Origin: Malaciobacter mytili LMG 24559
Lineage (GTDB): Bacteria > Campylobacterota > Campylobacteria > Campylobacterales > Arcobacteraceae
Reading direction: 5' to 3'
NCBI RefSeq assembly: GCF_003346775.1
Contig: NZ_CP031219.1
Span: forward strand, 1,364,001 to 1,428,000
DNA: 64,000 nucleotides
Part shown: in pieces, positions 10,253 to 19,067 of the stretch
Layout: each line of letters starts with the position of its first letter
How positions within the stretch are numbered: position 1 is the stretch's first letter
Notes under the pieces: generated by a model
What the model was told of the DNA's origin: nothing
The model's database searches: none
Seen by the model: only the letters and a program-made list of their open reading frames with translations
Made by a program: the position numbers and the translations under genes

Positions 10253-10266
10253 CTTGTATAGACAGG
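10253..10266. promoter_or_regulatory. Probable PhnF operator 2
   Basis: This is the second copy of the ACTTGTATAGACA motif, 60 bases (about six helical turns) after the first, ending 15 bases before the phnF start codon. Its arms ACTTGT and ACAGGT pair with one mismatch. A regulator bound here would block initiation of the phn transcript, and the 60-base phasing would suit cooperative binding. Confidence 0.6.
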
Positions 10267-10281
10267 TAAAGGAGAGAGATT

Positions 10282-11007
10282 TTGACACAGCTTATTGATA
10301 AGCCAAGATATATACAATTATATGAAAATATTTTAGAAAAAATAGAGAATAAAAAATTTGATTCAGATTATCAATTACCTTCTGAAAATGAATTTGCTAA
10401 AGAGTTTAATGTAAATAGACATACAGTAAGACAAGCTTTACAGCTTTTAAAAGATGAGGGTTATATTTATACAAAAAAAGGAAAAGGTAACTTTATTGCT
10501 AATATAAAACTTCCATATAAAATTACAGATAAAAGCAATTATTCTTCACAAATATTAGATTTGGGTTATGAACCAAATACAAAATTTTTAAGTGCTGAAA
10601 TTATTAAAGGTAGTAATAAAATCTGTAAAGCTTTAGAATTAGAAAGAGATAGTGAAATAATAGAATTAAAACTTTTAAGGTTTGCAAATGAGTTACCTAT
10701 TTCTATAAGTATTTCATATTTTGATGCTTTAAAATTTCATAAAATATTAGACTATAAAGATATAAAACCTTTTTCTTTATATAAAGTATTAAGTATTTGT
10801 TATAAAAAGCTAGAAATTACAAAAGAATCTACAATCTTTGAAGCCTTAATGCCAACTTTAGAAGAGGCAAAACTTTTGCTTATGCCTCAAAGTAATCCAG
10901 TTTTATCAACAACGACAATTTCAAGGGATCAATTTGGGAATATAGTAGAGTATGGACAAGCTTTATTTAGAGCTGATATGTGTAAAGTAAAAGTAGATTT
11001 AATTTAG
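10282..11007 (+). CDS. phnF: GntR-family (HutC/PhnF subfamily) transcriptional regulator
   Basis: The 241-residue protein has an N-terminal GntR winged helix (about 10-75). It includes QLPSENEFAKEF, RHTVRQALQLL in the recognition helix and the wing YTKKGKGNF. A C-terminal UTRA ligand-binding domain follows (about 90-240). This layout is that of PhnF, the repressor of phosphonate genes. The start is TTG at 10282, after GGAGAGAG; no ATG lies close by in frame. It heads the phnCDE-GHIJKLM-NP series in the same direction, and two palindromes just upstream suggest autoregulation. The inducer, perhaps a phosphonate or phosphate-related compound, cannot be read from the sequence. Confidence 0.9.
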   Translation: MTQLIDKPRYIQLYENILEKIENKKFDSDYQLPSENEFAKEFNVNRHTVRQALQLLKDEGYIYTKKGKGNFIANIKLPYKITDKSNYSSQILDLGYEPNTKFLSAEIIKGSNKICKALELERDSEIIELKLLRFANELPISISISYFDALKFHKILDYKDIKPFSLYKVLSICYKKLEITKESTIFEALMPTLEEAKLLLMPQSNPVLSTTTISRDQFGNIVEYGQALFRADMCKVKVDLI

Positions 11008-11016
11008 GAGAAACTA

Positions 11017-11754
11017 GTGATAAAAATGAAAAATTTAACCTTAGGTTATAAAAAAGAAGTGATTTTAAAAGAGATAGATTTAAAAGTAAAAAAAGGAGAA
11101 TTTATAGGAATTATTGGTCCAAGCGGTGCTGGAAAATCTACATTACTTATGTCATTAACAGGAGGTATTAAGGTATTTGATGGGAAGTTTGATGTTTTAG
11201 ATTATGATTTAACAAAAATAAAAAAGAAACATTTAATACGATTAAGAGAACAAATAGGTGTAATTTTTCAAGGTTATAACTTAGTTGATAGATTAAGTGT
11301 AATTGATAATGTAATTAGTGGGATGTTGAAGGATATTCCATTAAGTAGGGCAATTTTAAAATATTATAAAGAACATGAAATAAAAAAAGCAAAAGAGTAC
11401 ATGGATATAGTTGATATTACTAAACACTCTTTAAAAAGATGCGATGAACTTTCGGGAGGTCAAAGACAGCGTGTTGCAATAGCTCGTGCTTTAGCCGCAG
11501 AACCAAAGATTATCTTAGCAGATGAACCTGTATCTGCACTTGATCCTAAAAGTGCAAAAAAAGTTATGGAGATTTTAAAGAAGGTTAATAAAACTTATAA
11601 TGTAACCGTAATTGCAAATCTACATCATTTGGAGTATGCCAAAGAGTACTGCGACAGAATAATTGGCGTTAATAATGGCACAGTAATCTTTGATGACAAC
11701 AGTGAAAAATTAACTGATAAAACAGTTGATAAAATCTACGCTGCCAAAGCGTAG
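11017..11754 (+). CDS. phnC: Phosphonate ABC transporter, ATP-binding protein
   Basis: PhnC powers phosphonate import through PhnE. The 245-residue ATPase shows Walker A GPSGAGKST (about 33-41), a Q-loop in IFQGYNLVD, the ABC signature LSGGQRQRVAIARAL (about 148-162) and Walker B IILADEPVSALD. The GTG at 11017 is preferred because AGGAG lies six bases upstream; an in-frame ATG at 11026 is too far from it. It follows phnF by nine bases and precedes phnD, the standard transporter order. It is soluble and membrane-associated through its partner. Confidence 0.95.
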   Translation: MIKMKNLTLGYKKEVILKEIDLKVKKGEFIGIIGPSGAGKSTLLMSLTGGIKVFDGKFDVLDYDLTKIKKKHLIRLREQIGVIFQGYNLVDRLSVIDNVISGMLKDIPLSRAILKYYKEHEIKKAKEYMDIVDITKHSLKRCDELSGGQRQRVAIARALAAEPKIILADEPVSALDPKSAKKVMEILKKVNKTYNVTVIANLHHLEYAKEYCDRIIGVNNGTVIFDDNSEKLTDKTVDKIYAAKA

Positions 11755-11786
11755 TTTAACAAGAAATAAGTAAAAGGAAACTAAAA

Positions 11787-12647
11787 ATGAAACTATTAAG
11801 AAAAGTATGTTTAACTGCGTTAGCTTTAGGTGCAACAACAATGTTTGCTCAAGAAAAATGGCCCGATTCTATAACTTTTAGTGCAATTCCTGTTGCAGGT
11901 TCTACTTCAATGAAGGAAAACTTTTCAAATTTAACTAATTATTTATCAAAACAACTTGGTATAAAAGTAGAACTTAAATTAGCTGGTGATTATACAAGTG
12001 TAATTACAGGTATGCAAAGAAATCATATTGATGTGGCATATTTAGGACCAAAATCTTATGTGGAAGCTGCAAAAAGAGCTAAAGCAGAAGCCTTAGTAGT
12101 TGAAGTTGATGCCCAATCTGGACTTGCAGGATACAATGGCACAATTATTACTAAAAAAGATAGTGGTCTTAAAACTTTAGAAGACTTAAAGGGTAAAACT
12201 TGGGCATTTACTTCTTCTCAATCTACTTCAGGAACTTTAGTACCTAGTGTAATGTTTTCTAAAAAAGCTATTGATCCTCAAAAATATTTTTCAAAAGTTA
12301 TTTATTCAGGAGGCCATGAAGCTTCAATTTTATCTGTAAAAGCAGGAAAAATTGATGCAGCTTCAACAAATAATTTAGATTTTAATAGGGGAGAGGGAAT
12401 ACATTGGAGTAAAGATGATTTTAATATTATTTGGACTTCTTCTTTAATTCCTGGTGCTCCAATTGCAGCTAGGTCTAATTTACCAACTTCTTTGAAAATG
12501 GCTTTAAAAGGAGCATTAGTTTCTTATAATGATAAAGAAGGGCTTAAAAAACTTAAAAACAAAGGTTTTATAAAAGTTGATGATAGTATGTATGATAGTG
12601 TAAGAGAGTTAATTGAATTAAAAAAACAATTAAAAAATAAAAACTAA
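11787..12647 (+). CDS. phnD: Phosphonate ABC transporter, periplasmic binding protein
   Basis: The 286-residue PhnD has a cleavable signal peptide (about residues 1-21, ending TMFAQ). The mature domain has the PhnD-family features SAIPVAGST near the start, HIDVAYLGPKSYVEA and the SQSTSGTLVPS phosphonate-binding region. It captures phosphonates in the periplasm and hands them to PhnE. The start has AAAAGGAAA upstream. A strong hairpin begins at its stop codon, a common way to stabilise binding-protein mRNA and raise its level over the permease. The ligand range is not predictable; some PhnD homologues bind phosphite instead, but C-P lyase genes next door favour phosphonates. Confidence 0.94.
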   Translation: MKLLRKVCLTALALGATTMFAQEKWPDSITFSAIPVAGSTSMKENFSNLTNYLSKQLGIKVELKLAGDYTSVITGMQRNHIDVAYLGPKSYVEAAKRAKAEALVVEVDAQSGLAGYNGTIITKKDSGLKTLEDLKGKTWAFTSSQSTSGTLVPSVMFSKKAIDPQKYFSKVIYSGGHEASILSVKAGKIDAASTNNLDFNRGEGIHWSKDDFNIIWTSSLIPGAPIAARSNLPTSLKMALKGALVSYNDKEGLKKLKNKGFIKVDDSMYDSVRELIELKKQLKNKN

Positions 12648-12668
12648 TAGAAGACTACTCTTCTATTA
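12645..12668 (+). promoter_or_regulatory. Intercistronic hairpin after phnD
   Basis: A perfect 10-bp stem (12645-12654 with 12659-12668) and a CTAC loop start exactly with the phnD TAA codon and end before the phnE ribosome site AGAAGG. There is no U tract, so it is more likely an mRNA 3' protector or a partial attenuator than a full terminator. Confidence 0.65.
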
Positions 12669-12681
12669 GAAGGATAAATTA

Positions 12682-13539
12682 ATGCAATTAGAAGAAATAA
12701 AAAGAAAAACCAATCCTTTTAAATTAAGTAATACAATAATAATTCTTGTAATAGTTATTATTTTTTTAAATAGTTGGAGTTCAACCAATATGGATATAGC
12801 TTCATTACTTGATGGTTGGAAATATATGAATGAATATATTAAAGGCAATGAAAATATAGAAAATAGTGGGTTTTTCCCACCAAATACAGATTTTGATGAT
12901 ATAAAAACATATGCTTTATCTATGTTAGAAACAATACAAATGGCAGTTGTTGCACTTGTTTTATCAATAATACTTGCAGTGCCATTATCATATATGAGTT
13001 CTAGAAATATCTTAAATATATTAATTCCTGGAAACTCTATTTTTCACCTAGCATTAAAAAAGAGTATTTATGCTTTTGCAACATTAATTGCAAATATATT
13101 TAGATCAATAAATGAAATAGTTTGGGCTTTAATTTTTGTAAGTGCAGTGGGACTTGGTCCAATGGCAGGTATTTTAGCCTTAGGAGTACATACAGCTGGA
13201 GTTTTAAGTAAGCTTTTAAGTGAAGGCAATGAATCAATAGATCCAGGTCCTGTTGAAGCTTTAACAACAACAGGGGCTAGTTTTTTCAAGGTTTTAGTAT
13301 ATGCCGTTATTCCTCAAACTATGCCACATTTTATCTCTATGGTTTTATATAGATTTGAAAGTGATGTAAGAAGTGCTTCAATTTTAGGTTTTGTGGGTGC
13401 TGGTGGAATAGGGTTTTATTTATTTGACAAGATTAGAGCCTTTGAAAATGGTGATGTATGTACGATTATTATAATTATAGTTATATCAGTTTGGATATTT
13501 GACAAAATTAGTGCCAAGATTAGAGAAAGGTTTATTTAA
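12682..13539 (+). CDS. phnE: Phosphonate ABC transporter permease
   Basis: PhnE forms the membrane channel of the PhnCDE importer. The 285 residues contain a first membrane helix near 15-32, a soluble stretch, then a cluster of helices (about 75-100, 125-170, 205-235, 250-275). The cytoplasmic EAA-type loop is EALTTTGASFFKVLVYAVIP, which contacts PhnC. The segment GFVGAGGIGFYLF near the end is typical of the family. Its stop shares one base with the phnG start (TAATG), so translation is coupled across the transporter/C-P lyase boundary. Confidence 0.94.
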   Translation: MQLEEIKRKTNPFKLSNTIIILVIVIIFLNSWSSTNMDIASLLDGWKYMNEYIKGNENIENSGFFPPNTDFDDIKTYALSMLETIQMAVVALVLSIILAVPLSYMSSRNILNILIPGNSIFHLALKKSIYAFATLIANIFRSINEIVWALIFVSAVGLGPMAGILALGVHTAGVLSKLLSEGNESIDPGPVEALTTTGASFFKVLVYAVIPQTMPHFISMVLYRFESDVRSASILGFVGAGGIGFYLFDKIRAFENGDVCTIIIIIVISVWIFDKISAKIRERFI

Positions 13540-13952
13540 TGAAAAGAGAAGATATAAATTATTTTGCACAAAAAGCAACTTTTGAAGAAGTGGAAAAGTT
13601 ATATAAAAAAATAGATACAAATTATAATATAAAGCAATTAACTGCTCCAACTCAACAAACACTATTAGTTCCTGTAATAGATCCAGTATCTAATAAACAG
13701 TTTTATAGTGGAGAGGTTTTAGTTACTTCAACTATAGTTCAACTTGAAGATGAAAAAGGTTGGTCTATGGTTATGGATGATTATTCGCAACTTTCTTTAT
13801 ATATAGCTGTTTTAGATGCAGCTTTTGCTAAAAATATATATAAAGATGAAATTGAAAAACTAATTAATAATACAAAAATTAGTTTAGAAAATCAACAAAA
13901 AATTTTAAATAAAAAAGTTAATTCAACAAAAGTTAGCTTTGATTTATTATAA
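13539..13952 (+). CDS. phnG: C-P lyase subunit PhnG
   Basis: PhnG is a small subunit of the PhnGHIJ C-P lyase core complex, which displaces adenine from ATP with a phosphonate and later cleaves the C-P bond. The product is 137 residues, slightly shorter than the roughly 150 of E. coli. The conserved GEVLVTSTIVQLEDEKGW region is near 60-78. The call relies on this region and on its fixed place before phnH. It overlaps phnE by one base. Confidence 0.9.
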   Translation: MKREDINYFAQKATFEEVEKLYKKIDTNYNIKQLTAPTQQTLLVPVIDPVSNKQFYSGEVLVTSTIVQLEDEKGWSMVMDDYSQLSLYIAVLDAAFAKNIYKDEIEKLINNTKISLENQQKILNKKVNSTKVSFDLL

Positions 13953-13963
13953 AAGAAGTAAAG

Positions 13964-14500
13964 ATGAAAAATATTGATATTGAAAAATTAAATAGAGATA
14001 ATTTTAAAGCCTTAATGAATGCTTTAAGTCTTCCTGGAACAATAAATAAAATTGAACCATTATTTCAATCAGGTCTTTTAGCAATTGCAAATACTTTATT
14101 ATACTCTCAAACTTCATTTTATTATAACGGGTTAGAAGAGTTTACTTTAATAGAAGCCATTACAAATTCAAAAAGTGAAAATAAAAATAATTGTGATTAT
14201 TTATTTGCAGATAATATTTGTAAAACTTTATTGGAAAATTCAAAAATAGGAACCGTAAAAGATCCAGAATTCTCAACTACGCATATTTTTAAATGTAAAG
14301 ATTTTAAAGGTTTAAATGTAAGATTAAGTGGACCTGGAATAGATGGAACTAAAGAGGTTTCTTTACCTATTGATAGGGAATTTTTAGAGGTTTTTAAAAA
14401 GAAAAATTCATTTTTCCCTTTAGGTAATGAGATATTTTTTCTAAGTGATAACCTAGAGATTTTAGCACTTAGTAGAACAACAAAAATAGAGGTGGTATAA
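13964..14500 (+). CDS. phnH: C-P lyase subunit PhnH
   Basis: PhnH belongs to the PhnGHIJ complex and is a PLP-transferase-like fold that lacks the catalytic lysine in known members. The 178-residue product carries the family start FKALMNALSLPGTI, the central LSGPGIDGTKEV and a C-terminal SRTTKIEV. An AAAGAAG ribosome site precedes it, and it abuts phnI with no spacer (TAA-ATG). It is a little shorter than the E. coli protein. Confidence 0.92.
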   Translation: MKNIDIEKLNRDNFKALMNALSLPGTINKIEPLFQSGLLAIANTLLYSQTSFYYNGLEEFTLIEAITNSKSENKNNCDYLFADNICKTLLENSKIGTVKDPEFSTTHIFKCKDFKGLNVRLSGPGIDGTKEVSLPIDREFLEVFKKKNSFFPLGNEIFFLSDNLEILALSRTTKIEVV

Positions 14501-15556
14501 ATGGCATATTATGCAATTAAAGGTGGTGAAGATGCTATTAGAAACTCACTGCATTTTTATAAAGATAAAATAGAAAATTCAAATAACTTAGAAGAAGAAA
14601 AAATTATAAACTCTTTAGGTTTTGCTATTGATAAAATCTTAAGCGAGGGTTCACTTTATAGTAAAAAGTTAGCTTCTCAAGCTATAAAAAGAAGTGCAGG
14701 GGATTTATTAAATGCTGCATTTTTTCTAAGAGCCCATAGAAGTTCTTGTCAAAGAATAGGTATATGTAAACCTTTAGATGTAAATAATATGAAAATAAAA
14801 AGAAGAATTAGTTCAAGTTTTAAAGATATTGAAGGTGGTCAAATCTTAGGAGCTTCAAATGATTATGAAATAAAACTTTTAATTGAACAAGAGTCATTAG
14901 AGTATAACTATGAAAATTATAGTGATAAAACAAATATTATAAAAAGTGCCTTAACTCCTTTAAGAGAGGATGGCTTAGTAAAAGTATTAAAAGAAGAAGA
15001 GGAACCTTGGGATATTACAAGAAGTTTCCCCCTTGCTCCTTATCCTAGAAGTGCTTTAATGCAAATGATGAGTAGAGGCGAGAGTGGTTCTATGTTAGGG
15101 TTTGCTTATACTTCTATGAGAGGGTATGGAGATGTACATCCTACTATTGGAGATTTAAGAGTTGGTAGTTTAGATATAAATTTTACACATCCTTTTTCTA
15201 ATAAGGAAGTAAAAATAGGTGAGATAGAAGCAACTTCTGTTGAATGTGTAGGAACTTTTAATAAAGATGAAGATGATGAAGTTAAACTAACTACAGGTTT
15301 TGGATTTTGTTTTGGAGAAAATGAAACTAAAGCTATTTCTATGTCAATTCTAGATTTAACTTTATATAACAATACATATAGTGTAGGAACTGAAAATATA
15401 ATTGCAAGTGATTTTGAAATGATTATGCAACATATTGATGGAATTGAATCTTTTGGTTTTGCAAACCATTATAAATTGCCTCATTATGTAACTTTCCAAA
15501 CAGATTTCCAAATATTTAAAAGTGCAAAGAAATATGCACAAGAAGAAAAGGAATAA
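14501..15556 (+). CDS. phnI: C-P lyase subunit PhnI
   Basis: PhnI is the subunit that, with PhnGHL, replaces adenine of ATP by the phosphonate to give ribose 5-triphosphate phosphonate. The 351-residue length is normal. Visible family segments are MAYYAIKGGEDAI at the start, QRIGICKPLDV, SFPLAPYPRSALMQMMSRGESG (positions about 179-200) and MRGYGDVHPTIGDLRVG. It starts directly after the phnH stop. Confidence 0.95.
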   Translation: MAYYAIKGGEDAIRNSLHFYKDKIENSNNLEEEKIINSLGFAIDKILSEGSLYSKKLASQAIKRSAGDLLNAAFFLRAHRSSCQRIGICKPLDVNNMKIKRRISSSFKDIEGGQILGASNDYEIKLLIEQESLEYNYENYSDKTNIIKSALTPLREDGLVKVLKEEEEPWDITRSFPLAPYPRSALMQMMSRGESGSMLGFAYTSMRGYGDVHPTIGDLRVGSLDINFTHPFSNKEVKIGEIEATSVECVGTFNKDEDDEVKLTTGFGFCFGENETKAISMSILDLTLYNNTYSVGTENIIASDFEMIMQHIDGIESFGFANHYKLPHYVTFQTDFQIFKSAKKYAQEEKE

Positions 15557-15558
15557 AA

Positions 15559-16383
15559 ATGAGATATGCATTTTTAGATGAAGAAGCAAAAAAAGAGATT
15601 AGAAGATCTATTTTAAAAGCAATTGCAATTCCTGGATATATTGTATCTTTTGCTTCAAGAGAGATGCCTGTAGCAAGAGGTTGGGGTACGGGTGGTTTGC
15701 AAGTAACCTTAGCAATTATAAATGAAAGTGATACTTTAAAAGTAATTGATCAAGGTTGTGATGGAAGTGTAAATGCTGTAAATATTAGAAATTTTATTCA
15801 TTCAGTTACAAATGTGAAAACAACAACAAGTACTAAAGAGGCTTCTATTATTCAAACAAGACATAGGGTTCCTGAAATTGAGTTAAAAGAAGGACAAACT
15901 TTAGTATATCAAGTGCCTATGCCTGATATTTTAGAAACCGTAGAGCCAAATACTGCAAAGGCAAAATTAATGCACGCAAATGCAAATTATTCAAAATTAT
16001 GGGTTTTACTATATGAAGATACTTCAATGTTTGGAGATAGTAGAATCTCAAATAGATACCCAGTATTAGTAAATAATAGATATGCAATGGATCCAAGTCC
16101 TATTCCTAAATATGATACTTTAAAATTAAATAATTGTAAGGCTTTACAACTATTTGGTGCAGGAAGAGAAAAAAAGATTTATGCTATTCCTCCTTATACA
16201 AAAGTAGAACCTTTAAAGTTTGAAGATAAAGAGTTTAAAGTTGAAAGTTTTCAAGGACATTTTTGTAATAGATGTGGAAGTAAAAATAGCTTTTTAGATG
16301 AAGTTTATTTAGATGATGGAAGAGTAAAGTATTTTTGTAATGATACAGATTATTGTGATATGAATTTACAAGGTAAATTATGA
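15559..16383 (+). CDS. phnJ: Radical SAM C-P lyase catalytic subunit PhnJ
   Basis: PhnJ performs the C-P bond cleavage using a [4Fe-4S] cluster and S-adenosylmethionine. The 274-residue product holds the cluster cysteines near its C-terminus, as expected for PhnJ and unlike ordinary radical SAM enzymes: Cys-x2-Cys, then 20 residues, Cys-x5-Cys (about residues 235-265, including FCNDTDYC). Core segments VARGWGTGGLQVT and DQGCDGSVNAVNIR match the family. The first long cysteine gap is about one residue shorter than I recall for E. coli. It overlaps phnK by four bases. Sensitivity to oxygen fits a microaerophilic host. Confidence 0.95.
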   Translation: MRYAFLDEEAKKEIRRSILKAIAIPGYIVSFASREMPVARGWGTGGLQVTLAIINESDTLKVIDQGCDGSVNAVNIRNFIHSVTNVKTTTSTKEASIIQTRHRVPEIELKEGQTLVYQVPMPDILETVEPNTAKAKLMHANANYSKLWVLLYEDTSMFGDSRISNRYPVLVNNRYAMDPSPIPKYDTLKLNNCKALQLFGAGREKKIYAIPPYTKVEPLKFEDKEFKVESFQGHFCNRCGSKNSFLDEVYLDDGRVKYFCNDTDYCDMNLQGKL

Positions 16384-17216
16384 TTTTAGATATTAAAAAC
16401 TTAAATAGAATTTTTGGAAAAGGGTGCAAGTTTTGTTTAGAAGAAACAGGAGCTTTATATAATAGTTCAATTTGTCCTAAATGTAAAAGTGTAGTTGGTG
16501 TAAATAAGGTTAATCTTTCTTTAAATAAGGGAGAAGTTTTAGGAATTGTTGGAGAAAGTGGTAGTGGTAAATCAACTTTACTTCAATTAATCTATCAAGA
16601 CCAAAAGGCTAGTAGTGGAGAGATTTTTATAAAAGAGTTTAGAAATGAAAATGGTGAAAAAAAGAATATTTTAGAGGCTAATTTAAATGAGTTGTCATAT
16701 TTAAAAAACTCTTTAATGTCTATGATATATCAAAACCCAAGATTAGGATTGAATTATAATTTTTCTGCTGGGGGTAATATTGCACAAAAAATAATTGGTA
16801 GTGGAAATAAAAATTATGAACAAATTAGAAAAAGAGCCTTATACTTTTTAGATAAAACTGAAATTCCAACAAGTAGAATAGATGATTATCCTGAGAGGTT
16901 TTCAGGAGGACAACAACAAAGAATTCAAATTTCTAAAGCTTTATCAAGCAATCCTAAGATTTTATTATTAGATGAACCAACAACAGGACTTGATTTATCT
17001 GTTCAAGCAAAAATACTTGATTTAATAAAAGAGTTGCAACATGAAATTGGTTTTTCAATGATTATTGTATCACATGACTTGGGTGTAATAAAACATTTAA
17101 CAGATATAACAGTTGTTATGAAAAATGGACAAATAGTTGAAAGAGGATTAACAGACCAAATCCTTGAAGACCCACAACATCCCTATACTCAACTATTAGT
17201 ATCTTCAATACTATAA
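16380..17216 (+). CDS. phnK: C-P lyase-associated ATPase PhnK, with zinc-ribbon-like insertion
   Basis: PhnK is an ABC-type ATPase that docks on the C-P lyase core. Walker A GESGSGKST, signature FSGGQQQRIQISKAL and Walker B LLLDEPTTGLD are intact, and HPYTQLLVSSIL ends the protein as in the family. At 278 residues it is longer than E. coli PhnK. The extra stretch near residues 15-40 contains CKFC and CPKC pairs, a probable zinc ribbon also found in many non-enteric PhnK proteins as I recall. It starts inside the last codons of phnJ (ATGA overlap). Confidence 0.93.
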   Translation: MILDIKNLNRIFGKGCKFCLEETGALYNSSICPKCKSVVGVNKVNLSLNKGEVLGIVGESGSGKSTLLQLIYQDQKASSGEIFIKEFRNENGEKKNILEANLNELSYLKNSLMSMIYQNPRLGLNYNFSAGGNIAQKIIGSGNKNYEQIRKRALYFLDKTEIPTSRIDDYPERFSGGQQQRIQISKALSSNPKILLLDEPTTGLDLSVQAKILDLIKELQHEIGFSMIIVSHDLGVIKHLTDITVVMKNGQIVERGLTDQILEDPQHPYTQLLVSSIL

Positions 17217-17233
17217 AAGGAGAGATTTATACT

Positions 17234-17917
17234 ATGAGATTAGAAGTTAAAAATTTAGATAAAACCTTTAAAATATATACAAGAGGTTCAATAGAAGTAA
17301 AAGGGTTTAATAATATTAATTTTAAGTTAAAAAAAGGGGAGTTTTTATCTTTGCATGGACCAAGTGGAGCAGGAAAGTCTTCTATTCTTAAAACTTTATA
17401 TAGAACATATACAACAACAAGTGGAAATATCAACTATTATAAAGATGATGGAACAGTTATTGATATAGCAAAAGTAGATGAAAGTGAAATTTTAAAACTA
17501 AGAAAAGAAGAAGTAGGGTATGTTTCTCAATTTTTACAAATACTTCCAAGGGTTAGTGCAGTTGATGTGGTAAGCCAACAATTGATTTTAAAAGGAGAGA
17601 GTCAAGAAATATCAAGACAAAAAGCAAAAGAGATGTTAGATTATCTTTCTATTAGAGAGGAGTTATTTGACCTTTCTCCTTTAACTTTTAGTGGAGGAGA
17701 ACAACAAAGAGTAAATATTGCAAAAGGAATAATTGCTCCAAAGTCTTTATTACTTTTAGATGAACCAACTGCTTCTTTAGATAAAAAAAACACTATAAGA
17801 GTTATCGAGAAGTTAAAACAATTAAAACAAAAAGGCGTGGCAATGGTTGGTATTTTTCATGATTTAGAAGCTATGGAAATGATAACAGATAAAATTTATG
17901 AATTAAAAAGAGTATAA
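17234..17917 (+). CDS. phnL: C-P lyase-associated ATPase PhnL
   Basis: The 227-residue ABC ATPase has Walker A GPSGAGKSS (about 41-49), QFLQILPRVSA after the Q-loop, signature FSGGEQQRVNIAKGI and Walker B LLLDEPTASLD. In the phn operon PhnL works with PhnGHI in the first step. The family trait KTFKIYTRGSIEVKG at the N-terminus separates it from PhnK and PhnC. AAGGAGAG precedes the ATG, and phnM follows after one base. Confidence 0.93.
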   Translation: MRLEVKNLDKTFKIYTRGSIEVKGFNNINFKLKKGEFLSLHGPSGAGKSSILKTLYRTYTTTSGNINYYKDDGTVIDIAKVDESEILKLRKEEVGYVSQFLQILPRVSAVDVVSQQLILKGESQEISRQKAKEMLDYLSIREELFDLSPLTFSGGEQQRVNIAKGIIAPKSLLLLDEPTASLDKKNTIRVIEKLKQLKQKGVAMVGIFHDLEAMEMITDKIYELKRV

Positions 17918-17918
17918 A

Positions 17919-19058
17919 ATGCAAACAATTTTAAGAAGTTCAAAGGTTTTAATTAATGAAGAGTTTATTCCTGCTGATATTGTTATTGAAGGGGAATTTA
18001 TAAAAAGAGTTGATAAATATGGGATAAATGAAGTTGCAATTGATTTAAAAGATAAAAAAGTAACTCCTGGAATTGTAGATTTACACTCTGATGCTTTAGA
18101 AAAAGAAATAGAGCCAAGACCAAATGCAACTTTTCCTATGCTTTTAGCTATTACAGAATTGGATAAAAAGCTTTCAATGGCAGGTGTAACTACAATGTTT
18201 CATGCTATTGGATTTGAAGAAAATCCAAAGAAAAAAAGAAGTATAGATTTAGCAAAACAACAAATTGAAGAGATTTATAAAGCAAATAAGAATCATCTTG
18301 GAGTTGATAATTTAATACATGCTAGATTTGAATTAAGTGCAACAGATGCAGTTGAACCCATAAAAGAGGTTATTTCAAAAAAAATGGTTAATTTAGTATC
18401 TTTAATGGACCATTCTCCAGGACAAGGACAATTTAAAACTTTAGAGTCTTTTAAAAGCTATTATTCAAAATATTATGGATTAAATGATGATGAGGTAGAT
18501 GAAATAGCAAATAAAAAAATAAATAAAGATGAAGAAAAAATAAAAGAGTTAATAAATTATGCTAAAAAGTATAATTTAACTTTATTAAGTCATGATGATG
18601 ATTGTATAGAAAAATTAGATGGCTTATTAAATTTAGGTGTACAAATTTCAGAATTTCCTTTATCTTTAGAAGTTGCAAAATATGCAGTAAGTAAAGCAAT
18701 TGCAACAGGAATGGGTGCCCCTAATATTGTAAGAGGAGGAAGTCAAGGTGGAAATATTGCTGCAATTGATTTGGTAAAAGAGGGTGTTTGTAAATATCTT
18801 TGTTCTGATTATCATCCAACTTCAATGCTTCAAGCTGTTTATAAGATGAAGCAAGATGCAAATTTAGACTTAGCAAAAGGTTTTTCAATGATTACTTCTA
18901 CTCCTGCAAAATATGCAAACTTAGAAGATAGAGGGGAGATAAAAGAGGGTAAGAGAGCAGATATAATAGTAATAGATGATTCATATATTCCAAAAGTAAT
19001 CTTAACTATAAAAGATGGAGAGTCTATTTATAATGCTATTAAAGGATTTAAACTTTAA
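17919..19058 (+). CDS. phnM: Alpha-D-ribose 1-methylphosphonate 5-triphosphate diphosphatase
   Basis: PhnM is an amidohydrolase-fold metalloenzyme that releases pyrophosphate from the ribose triphosphate phosphonate intermediate before PhnJ acts. The 379 residues match the family length. Metal-binding residues can be seen in DLHSDALEKE (about 50-60), LMDHSPGQGQ and LLSHDDDC. The C-terminal SDYHPTSMLQAVYKM and the ADIIVIDD end are typical. It follows phnL by one base. Confidence 0.95.
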   Translation: MQTILRSSKVLINEEFIPADIVIEGEFIKRVDKYGINEVAIDLKDKKVTPGIVDLHSDALEKEIEPRPNATFPMLLAITELDKKLSMAGVTTMFHAIGFEENPKKKRSIDLAKQQIEEIYKANKNHLGVDNLIHARFELSATDAVEPIKEVISKKMVNLVSLMDHSPGQGQFKTLESFKSYYSKYYGLNDDEVDEIANKKINKDEEKIKELINYAKKYNLTLLSHDDDCIEKLDGLLNLGVQISEFPLSLEVAKYAVSKAIATGMGAPNIVRGGSQGGNIAAIDLVKEGVCKYLCSDYHPTSMLQAVYKMKQDANLDLAKGFSMITSTPAKYANLEDRGEIKEGKRADIIVIDDSYIPKVILTIKDGESIYNAIKGFKL

Positions 19059-19067
19059 AGGATAATT

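Noticed and set aside
10140-10281. Pho box (PhoB binding site) for the phn operon
   Set aside because: No clear pair of CTGTCAT-like direct repeats with 11-base period was found; the PhnF-type palindromes explain the symmetry better.
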